In this document: positions 57,893 through 64,000 of the stretch, in pieces
Layout of the letters: every line of letters begins with the position of its first letter
Position numbering within the stretch: position 1 is the first letter of the stretch
Assembly: GCA_002733135.1 (NCBI GenBank)
Contig: NVUJ01000004.1
Span: 53,766 to 117,765, forward strand
Length of the DNA stretch: 64,000 nt
Source of the DNA: Cycloclasticus sp.
GTDB lineage: Bacteria; Pseudomonadota; Gammaproteobacteria; Methylococcales; Cycloclasticaceae
Direction: 5' to 3'
Made by a program: the position numbers and the translations under genes
The notes under the pieces: model-generated
The model's input: the letters and a program-made list of their open reading frames with translations, nothing else
Databases searched by the model: none
Told to the model about the DNA's origin: nothing

Positions 57893-60646
57893 ATGGCACT
57901 ATCTTTTAGAGACATAAAAAACCGCGCCCACCAATTCAGTTTGGATTACCAAAGCGCGGTAAAAGAAAATGCTGAGTCACAAAGTTTTCTAAACGATTTT
58001 TTTAACATTTTCGGCATCAGCCGCCGTCGAGTTGCCAGCTTTGAACAAGCGGTAAAAACTGGCGAAAATACCAGCACCAAACGCATCGACCTATTTTGGC
58101 GCGGCATGTTATTGGTAGAAATGAAATCCACTGGGCAAAATTTAGACAAAGCCTACCAGCAAGGCATCGGCTATTTCAAAGGCCTAAAAGACAGCGAATT
58201 ACCGCGCTATGTGATGGTCTGCGACCTGAACGATTTTCGCCTCTACGACCTAGACGACGGCAAGGACTACGCCTTTACCCTAAGCGAACTCAGCGACAAC
58301 CTGCACCTGTTCGACTTTATGCACGGCAACAAAGTCACCGACATTGCCGAATACGACCTAAACGAAAAAGCCGCCGAACTGCTAGGCGAATTGCACGATG
58401 CACTAGAAGACAGCGGCTACCAAGGGCACCAACTACAAGTGTTTATGGTACGCGTGCTGTTTATACTCTTTGCAGAAGACACCGGCGTGTTTAACCGCCA
58501 CCAATTCACCCTGTACCTGACCCGTTTTACCGACGAAACAGGGCTAGACACCGACATGCACCTGCACAAGCTATTTCAAGTGCTCGACAAACCCGTTGAA
58601 GAAAGAAACCAACACCTCAGCGACGAGCTAAACGCCTTCCCCTACGTTAACGGCCACCTGTTCAAAGAGCGTATTGAGCTGCCAAGCTTTAGCGCCGACA
58701 TGCGTGAACAACTCATACAATGTTGCCTGTTTAATTGGAAAGACATCAGCCCCGCCATATTCGGCAGCCTGTTCCAATCCATTATGAACAAACAAGCACG
58801 CCGCAACTTAGGTGCGCACTACACCTCCGAAGCCAACATACTAAAACTGATTCAACCGTTATTTTTAGACCAACTGAATAAAGAATTTGAACAAGCCACC
58901 GCCCTAAAACAAAGCAACAAACGTAACCAAAAACTCATCGAGCTGATGGCCCATATACGCGGCCTAACTTTTTTAGACCCTGCTTGTGGTTGCGGTAATT
59001 TTTTAATCATCACCTACCGTGAAGTCCGCAGGCTTGAGCTACGCATTATGCAAGCCCAACAGCAGCAACAAACCCAAAACGCCATTGGCCTAGAGATAGA
59101 CCCGCAAATTAACCTGAACAACTTTTACGGCATAGAAATAGACGAATGGCCCGCCCGCATAGCCGAAGTCGCCATGTGGTTAACCCAGCACCAAATGAAC
59201 CTAGAGTTTGCCAAACAATTTGGCCGCGAACCCGATTTATTGCCGCTAAAAGAACACGCCAACATTCACCACGCCAATGCGCTAACCACCGATTGGGGTG
59301 ACGTTATACCCGCCGAGCAGCTAAATTACATTATTGGGAATCCGCCGTTTCTGGGCAAAAACTTCCGCTCCCAAGAACAGTCCAATGCTCAAGGTGCCAT
59401 CTTTTTTGATGTTAAAAATTGGAAATCTCTCGATTTTGTTTCCAGTTGGTTTTATAAAGCCGCATTGTTTATTGAAAATACCGCTGTTGAAGTCGCCTTT
59501 GTCTCCACCAACTCCATCACCATGGGCGAGCAAGTAGGCGCGTTATGGAATCCCATACTCGCTAGAGACATTTGCATTAATTTTGCTCATCGCACCTTTC
59601 AGTGGCATAACGACGCCAAAGGCAAAGCAGCCGTGCATTGCGTGATTATTGGTTTTAGCCATCACGACAAGGCCGAAAAATGGCTATTTGATTACCCTGA
59701 TTTAAAAGCTGAACCCGTGGCAATTCAAGCTGAAAATATTAATCCTTATTTGATTGATGCACCTGATGTAGTTGTTAGCAATAGAACTAAATCATTGAAT
59801 AATATACCTAAAATGGATTTCGGTAATAAGCCGGTAGAAGGAGGCTTCTTGTTTTTAACGGGAGAAGAGCGAACAGCGTTATTAGCCAACAATCCTGAGT
59901 TAGAACAATGGATAAAACCAGCATTAGGAGCAAGAGAGTTTCTAAATGGTGGTGAACGTTATTGCTTGTGGTTAGCTGAAAGTAGTGTCAAACAACGGCG
60001 TGATTTAATGCAAATCCCTGAAATAAAACGACGAATTGAGGGTGTACGTGAGATGCGATTAGCCAGCCGCGATAAAGGAGCAAATAAATTAGCCGAAATA
60101 CCTTGGCAGTTTAGAGATACTCGAACTCCAGATACTTATATTCTAGTTCCCAGCGTATCATCAAAACGCAGACCTTATGTACCCATGGGATTTTTCGACA
60201 GCAACACCATCAGTACAAACCTTAATTTGATGATTCCCGATGCTGGTCTATATGAATTTGGCATCCTCACCAGCCAAATGCACATGGATTGGATGCGTAC
60301 CGTGGCGGGGCGTTTAAAAAGCGATTACCGATATTCCGCCAAGCTGGTCTACAACAACTTCCCTTGGCCTACCGCTAACGAACAACAAAAACAGCGCATA
60401 GAAACATTGGCGCAAGCTATTTTAGATGCCCGCGCCGCAGAAGTAGCCAAAGACCCAAACACCACACTGGCCGATTTATACGATCCTGACTTAATGCCGC
60501 CCACCTTACGCAAGGCACACAAGGCGATGGACAAAACCGTGGACGCGCTGTACCAAAAAGCCCCTTTTAACAGCCCACTTGAACGGGTAAAACACCTGTT
60601 TGAACGCTACGCCCAACTGACCCAAGCGCCCCGTAAAACACACTAA
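57893..60646 (+). CDS. MmeI-family type IIL restriction-modification enzyme
   Basis: A 917-residue single-chain restriction endonuclease and adenine methyltransferase, close to the 919 residues of MmeI. The N-terminal nuclease motif is D66-x9-E76-M-K78, with the same spacing as MmeI. A helical spacer leads to the N6-adenine methyltransferase: motif I DPACGCGNF near 361 and catalytic NPPF at 483-486. The target recognition domain (about 600-790) and a C-terminal helical part follow. Base composition falls from 50% GC in the sampled N-terminal stretch to 27% at 59761-59820, at the start of the recognition domain, suggesting that it was exchanged. The reading frame is intact, so the enzyme is probably active. 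It marks the start of a defence block between efpL and hopJ. Confidence 0.9.
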   Translation: MALSFRDIKNRAHQFSLDYQSAVKENAESQSFLNDFFNIFGISRRRVASFEQAVKTGENTSTKRIDLFWRGMLLVEMKSTGQNLDKAYQQGIGYFKGLKDSELPRYVMVCDLNDFRLYDLDDGKDYAFTLSELSDNLHLFDFMHGNKVTDIAEYDLNEKAAELLGELHDALEDSGYQGHQLQVFMVRVLFILFAEDTGVFNRHQFTLYLTRFTDETGLDTDMHLHKLFQVLDKPVEERNQHLSDELNAFPYVNGHLFKERIELPSFSADMREQLIQCCLFNWKDISPAIFGSLFQSIMNKQARRNLGAHYTSEANILKLIQPLFLDQLNKEFEQATALKQSNKRNQKLIELMAHIRGLTFLDPACGCGNFLIITYREVRRLELRIMQAQQQQQTQNAIGLEIDPQINLNNFYGIEIDEWPARIAEVAMWLTQHQMNLEFAKQFGREPDLLPLKEHANIHHANALTTDWGDVIPAEQLNYIIGNPPFLGKNFRSQEQSNAQGAIFFDVKNWKSLDFVSSWFYKAALFIENTAVEVAFVSTNSITMGEQVGALWNPILARDICINFAHRTFQWHNDAKGKAAVHCVIIGFSHHDKAEKWLFDYPDLKAEPVAIQAENINPYLIDAPDVVVSNRTKSLNNIPKMDFGNKPVEGGFLFLTGEERTALLANNPELEQWIKPALGAREFLNGGERYCLWLAESSVKQRRDLMQIPEIKRRIEGVREMRLASRDKGANKLAEIPWQFRDTRTPDTYILVPSVSSKRRPYVPMGFFDSNTISTNLNLMIPDAGLYEFGILTSQMHMDWMRTVAGRLKSDYRYSAKLVYNNFPWPTANEQQKQRIETLAQAILDARAAEVAKDPNTTLADLYDPDLMPPTLRKAHKAMDKTVDALYQKAPFNSPLERVKHLFERYAQLTQAPRKTH

Positions 60647-60665
60647 TCAAAGCAGCACCTGACGT

Positions 60666-60690
60666 AAAACACTCAAATTTAGGTGTTTTT
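60666..60690 (+). terminator. Terminator after the MmeI-type gene
   Basis: AAAACAC (60666-60672) pairs with GTGTTTT (60683-60689) around a 10-base loop, and T continues at 60690. The stem is short, so efficiency is uncertain. Confidence 0.5.
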
Positions 60691-60714
60691 GCCATCATTT
60701 CTGTAAAAATGACC

Positions 60715-60720
60715 TATAAT
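60715..60720 (+). promoter_or_regulatory. -10 box for the ATPase-TOPRIM operon
   Basis: A perfect TATAAT 35 bases before the ATPase gene start, after the terminator. No good -35 hexamer was found at the usual distance. Confidence 0.45.
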
Positions 60721-60755
60721 CAAGTCAAATTAAATCCACATTTTGGAAAATAACC

Positions 60756-61880
60756 ATGATTTTTCTTAAGTTAAAAATAGATAATTTTTATATGTTTAAG
60801 GATACAGAGCTTGATTTTACGTATCCCAAAAAGATAAAGAACTCGACCTTGGACGGTGAGTTCTTAAAAAATTTCCCAAATATAAAATATAAAAAAGTCT
60901 GCATTTTTATGGGGGCTAACGCCTCTGGAAAAACATCGCTTGGAAAAATTATGTGCTCTATCAATAATTATTTACAGGGTAGAGACTTTAGAAGGGTTCC
61001 TGAAACCATCTGCGATAAAGAAAAAAATGCGAGCATTGAAGTCATCTATGTTTCGCTAGACTCACACAACATTCATAAACTAAAAATCGAATTTAACTGC
61101 GATGAGTTGGTTTTTGAGAGCTTTAGCACATGCAAGTTAAAGAAAAGCTATACGCTTGAAAAAATGTTGTTGGAGCTAGAAAGTTCCCCGCCAGAGTTTA
61201 TATACGACCAAGAGAATAAACATGGCATTGAAAACCCTGGGTTTAAATCTGCCGTCTACTCGTTAGGCTACCCATTAGAGGGTGGGGATGTTTGGAATTA
61301 CTCGTACAGTGATTTTAATACGCCAACAAGACTTAACGAACGAGCACCAAACATTAACCTATTGGATGCTATTTTAAAAACATTTGACCCCTCAATAGCG
61401 TACGTTAAGAAAATCCAAGAGAGCACTAAAGATGCATACATTGTTAGGTTTGTTAATAATGATGAAATTATTATTGAAGAGGGAAAAATAAACAATCACG
61501 AAAGGTTATCTAGGGGCACGATAGAATCCATTGATATTGCTCATTTTATTCATTTTATAATCGCGGAAGGTGACGGAATCTTCTTCTTAGATGAAAAAAT
61601 GGCTTATTCACATTCTGAAATGGAAATAGCCATGCTTAATTTAATGATTGAAAAGTTAAGTCCTAATGCTCAATTATTTTATACAACGCACAATTGCGAC
61701 ATTCTGGAAATGAACTTGCCTTCGCATAGTTATACGTTTATGCGAAAAGGCCCTTTTGTAAAAATTTCTCACCCTGAAAAATTGGGTTACACCAAAAATG
61801 ACCGGAGCTTACTCGGTTATGTGAAAAATGATGTTTTTAACACACTACCCGACACCTCAAAAATTGAGGCCTTATTGTAA
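60756..61880 (+). CDS. ABC/SMC-like AAA ATPase of a two-gene defence system
   Basis: A 374-residue ATPase with the head-domain arrangement of SMC/Rad50-like AAA_15/AAA_21 proteins. Walker A is GANASGKTS (53-61), the signature LSRGTIES at 251-258, Walker B GIFFLDEKM (274-282) and the H-loop FYTTHNCDIL with H312. There is no coiled coil of Rad50 length; the insertion between Walker A and signature is about 190 residues. It overlaps the TOPRIM gene by one base. GC is strikingly low (30% at 60841-60900; 25% at 61441-61500), which suggests horizontal transfer. The pair resembles PARIS (AriA-AriB) and RloA/RloB-type systems in organisation, but similarity to a named family is not demonstrated. Confidence 0.8.
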   Translation: MIFLKLKIDNFYMFKDTELDFTYPKKIKNSTLDGEFLKNFPNIKYKKVCIFMGANASGKTSLGKIMCSINNYLQGRDFRRVPETICDKEKNASIEVIYVSLDSHNIHKLKIEFNCDELVFESFSTCKLKKSYTLEKMLLELESSPPEFIYDQENKHGIENPGFKSAVYSLGYPLEGGDVWNYSYSDFNTPTRLNERAPNINLLDAILKTFDPSIAYVKKIQESTKDAYIVRFVNNDEIIIEEGKINNHERLSRGTIESIDIAHFIHFIIAEGDGIFFLDEKMAYSHSEMEIAMLNLMIEKLSPNAQLFYTTHNCDILEMNLPSHSYTFMRKGPFVKISHPEKLGYTKNDRSLLGYVKNDVFNTLPDTSKIEALL

Positions 61881-62401
61881 TGAAGATAGTACGTTACTTT
61901 TACGAAGGAGAAACGGAAAAGAAACTACTGCAACACTTAAAAGACGAAGGTCATTTAAGCCCAGGGGTGTTAAAAAAGCATAATCTTTGGAATACTCCGT
62001 TCCGTAAAATAGAAAGAATTATCAAAAAAAAAGATCTTTCATACTTTTTTATTGACACCGATGTAACCGACGATTTATCTATATTTAAAGAAAATATAAA
62101 CCGGCTAAAGCCTTACAATATTCGCCTTATGATTCAAAATAAGAATCTTGAGGATGAACTTTGTTTTGCTTGCGGTAAAAAAGATAACCGTACCTTGTAT
62201 AGGGACTTTTATGGCGTAACAAGCTCTACAGAATTCAAGCCAAAATTTATTAAGGAAAGCAACCTCGAAGGAAAGCTAACGGCCAATAATGTTGACTATA
62301 AAAAACTTTGGACAAGAAAAACCTCTTTTAATGATTTCCTAACCAGCAGCGAAATTTCAATTAAGACCCTTTACCACTTAAAAACCCCACTTAGGCACTA
62401 A
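61880..62401 (+). CDS. Small TOPRIM-like putative nuclease, partner of the ATPase
   Basis: A 173-residue protein with a TOPRIM-like pattern: YFYEGETEKKLL with glutamate E9 at the end of strand 1, FIDTDV with D59 and D61 after a second strand, and NKNLEDELC with acidic residues E91 and D92-E93 as the third motif. TOPRIM proteins of defence systems (AriB, OLD, RloB-like) use these acidic residues to bind metal and cut nucleic acids. At 173 residues it is shorter than typical AriB or OLD nucleases. The start codon shares one base with the ATPase stop (TAATG) and lacks its own ribosome-binding site, so the two are coupled. Function is inferred. Confidence 0.7.
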   Translation: MKIVRYFYEGETEKKLLQHLKDEGHLSPGVLKKHNLWNTPFRKIERIIKKKDLSYFFIDTDVTDDLSIFKENINRLKPYNIRLMIQNKNLEDELCFACGKKDNRTLYRDFYGVTSSTEFKPKFIKESNLEGKLTANNVDYKKLWTRKTSFNDFLTSSEISIKTLYHLKTPLRH

Positions 62402-62402
62402 C

Positions 62403-62738
62403 ATGAATACCATAGAACAACTTCGCCAAGCACTGACCACACTGCAATTTAGTGATACGATGGGTGCGATAGATGCGCTGTACGACTTTACGCCAACGGG
62501 TTTTAGCAATGGCAATACCCGCAATGAAGCAGGCGACAATAACGGCTCATGCAAATTATTTGCCTTTGCCAGGCTGAATGAATTTACTGAACCACAAACC
62601 TTGGCGCTGTTCGGTGAATTTTATCGGGACGTACTGGCTACGCCTGAAAGCGATGACCACCAAAACATACGCAATTTTATGAAAACTGGCTGGGCTGGCA
62701 TCCAATTTAATGACATCGCTTTAATCGAAAAGGCATAA
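62403..62738 (+). CDS. HopJ type III effector-family protein
   Basis: A 111-residue protein of the HopJ/HopPmaJ family (PF08888). FTPTGFSNG, NEAGDNNGSCKLFAFA and DHQNIRNFMKTGWAGIQF are typical. Despite the name, the family is widespread in bacteria without type III secretion, so an effector role should not be assumed. It begins two bases after the TOPRIM stop, using sequence in that gene's tail as upstream region. Confidence 0.88.
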   Translation: MNTIEQLRQALTTLQFSDTMGAIDALYDFTPTGFSNGNTRNEAGDNNGSCKLFAFARLNEFTEPQTLALFGEFYRDVLATPESDDHQNIRNFMKTGWAGIQFNDIALIEKA

Positions 62739-62744
62739 CCCACC

Positions 62745-64000
62745 GTGGCTAATACAAATTTCTCAACGTTATCTATATCCCCAGCGCAGCTTAAAAACCT
62801 AGCGTCACTTGGTTACAAACAGATGACGGCGATACAAGCACAAAGTTTGCCTCATATTCTTAAGGGTAAAGACATTATCGCCAAAGCTAAAACGGGCAGT
62901 GGTAAAACCGCTGCATTTGGTATTGGATTATTGGATAAAATCAACCCGCGTTTTTTTGGCACGCAAGCACTGATTATTTGCCCTACACGCGAACTTGCTG
63001 ACCAAGTGGGTAAAGAAATTCGTCGTTTAGCGCGTAATGTGCCTAATATTAAATTAGTACTGCTGTGCGGCGGCAAACCGTTTGGGCCGCAGGTTGGTTC
63101 ACTCGAACATGGAGCGCATATTGTTGTTGGCACACCAGGGCGACTGCAAGATCACCTAAAAAAACGCACGCTTAATATCGGCCAACTTAAAACATTGGTA
63201 TTAGATGAAGCTGATCGCATGCTGGATATGGGTTTTTCGGATGTGATGGATGAAATTATTGGTTACACGCCAAAATCTCGCCAAACAATGCTGTTCTCTG
63301 CTACCTACCCCGACAACATTAAAGCGATGAGTCGCAACATACAGCGCGACCCTATTAGCGTAACGGTTGAAGCGGAACACCAACCCAATGTGATTGAACA
63401 GTTGTTCTATCAAGTAAAGAGACACGAGCGCAACAACACGTTATTGGCCCTGTTTCAGCATTACCGACCTGCCAGCACGGTGGTATTTTGCCATACTAAA
63501 GTGCAGTGTAATGAGGTTGCGCAACTGCTTCAAGACAGCGACATTGAGGCCCTTGCGATACATGGCGACTTAGATCAACGCGAGCGCGACCAAGTGCTGG
63601 TGCGTTTTTCTAATAACAGTTGCTCCGTGTTAGTTGCAACTGATGTGGCTGCCCGTGGTTTGGATATTAAGTCCCTAGCCATGGTGATTAATTACGAACT
63701 ACCTCGCGACCCAGAGATTTATATTCACCGTATTGGCAGGACAGGGCGTGCAGGTGAACGCGGTTTAGCGATGAGCCTATTCACCGAAAATGAACAACGC
63801 CGCATTAATAACATTGAAGAATTGCAAAACAAACCCTGTCTTATTGATGTGCCTGCATCATTAGATAGAGACTCCACCTTTATCTTGCGGCCTCCAATGT
63901 GCACCATACAGTTAGACGGCGGACGCAAAGACAAAATGCGCCCCGGCGACATCTTAGGCGCACTCACTGGTGAAGCAGGGCTTGAAGGCAAACAAATTGG
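62745..64000 (+). CDS. dbpA: DEAD-box RNA helicase DbpA (truncated by window end)
   Basis: ATP-dependent RNA helicase acting on 23S rRNA during 50S assembly. The frame runs open from a GTG at 62745 to the window end (418 codons). Motifs seen: Q-motif region MTAIQAQSLP, Walker A AKTGSGKT, DEAD in VLDEADRML, SAT in LFSATYP, and motif VI HRIGRTGRAG. The start of the DbpA C-terminal RNA-binding domain, KMRPGDILGALTGEAGL, is visible before the cut. No ATG is found near the start; the GTG has a weak AAAGG upstream. Confidence 0.93.
   Translation, partial: MANTNFSTLSISPAQLKNLASLGYKQMTAIQAQSLPHILKGKDIIAKAKTGSGKTAAFGIGLLDKINPRFFGTQALIICPTRELADQVGKEIRRLARNVPNIKLVLLCGGKPFGPQVGSLEHGAHIVVGTPGRLQDHLKKRTLNIGQLKTLVLDEADRMLDMGFSDVMDEIIGYTPKSRQTMLFSATYPDNIKAMSRNIQRDPISVTVEAEHQPNVIEQLFYQVKRHERNNTLLALFQHYRPASTVVFCHTKVQCNEVAQLLQDSDIEALAIHGDLDQRERDQVLVRFSNNSCSVLVATDVAARGLDIKSLAMVINYELPRDPEIYIHRIGRTGRAGERGLAMSLFTENEQRRINNIEELQNKPCLIDVPASLDRDSTFILRPPMCTIQLDGGRKDKMRPGDILGALTGEAGLEGKQI

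Noticed and set aside
62403..62738. HopJ as evidence for type III secretion
   Set aside because: The family is common in bacteria without such systems, and no secretion genes are near.

Overview
The window is a gammaproteobacterial chromosome segment of moderate GC, by eye about 42-46%. The best synteny markers are argH-algZ-algR-hemC-hemD-hemX-hemY, fmt-rsmB-DUF4390-ntrY-ntrX-trkA-trkH, topA-smg-dprA-LysM divergent from def-fmt, and hisBHAFIE followed by tat genes. A sulfide:quinone oxidoreductase with tusA, an aldehyde:ferredoxin oxidoreductase with a MoaD-like partner, a DUF4212/SSS symporter pair and an SLC13 transporter suggest an aquatic, probably marine, respiratory bacterium. A Thiotrichales/Piscirickettsiaceae-like lineage is a guess from gene order, not a demonstrated assignment.

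Layout: 1-1041, oxyR end and a peroxiredoxin with a recognisable OxyR operator. 1063-8608, argH, the AlgZ/AlgR two-component pair and heme genes hemCDXY. 8605-16140, ubiD, tusA, SQR, a YgiM-like SH3 protein, oligopeptidase A and a LemA/GIDE pair. 16181-21916, gamma carbonic anhydrase-like protein, aroE, hemB, DUF302 protein, mlaC, hemF, tsaC, purE. 21936-30428, topA, smg, dprA, LysM protein, def, fmt, rsmB, DUF4390. 30410-39740, NtrYX, TrkAH, a methyltransferase, a rhodanese and typA. 39741-40087 holds no protein gene but encodes, on the minus strand, what looks like a CsrB/RsmZ-type regulatory RNA with a consensus GacA/UvrY upstream site. 40088-46915, AOR, MoaD-like protein, the his operon, and tatA-tatC without tatB. 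46916-57887, DUF1499, YgiQ, a porin with an SLC13 carrier, an SDR protein, a decayed SLC13 tail, a DUF1097 protein, a 164-bp MITE-like inverted repeat, a symporter pair, YaiI and EfpL. 57893-62401 is a defence block: an MmeI-type type IIL restriction-modification protein, then an AT-rich ABC-ATPase/TOPRIM gene pair. HopJ-family protein and dbpA (cut by the window end) resume the core genome.

The most notable items are the Gac/Rsm sRNA candidate at 39760-39920, the ATPase-TOPRIM pair at 60756-62401, a NtrX that has lost the GAFTGA loop, an intrinsic hairpin inside the first codons of dprA, a hisH whose second half is much more AT-rich than its first, and the absence of tatB. Several gene starts were moved from the longest possible ORF to a better start (prx, lemA, aroE, purE, smg, def, hisB, hisF, hisE, DUF6868, DUF4212, yaiI). 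No tRNA, rRNA or CRISPR array was seen.
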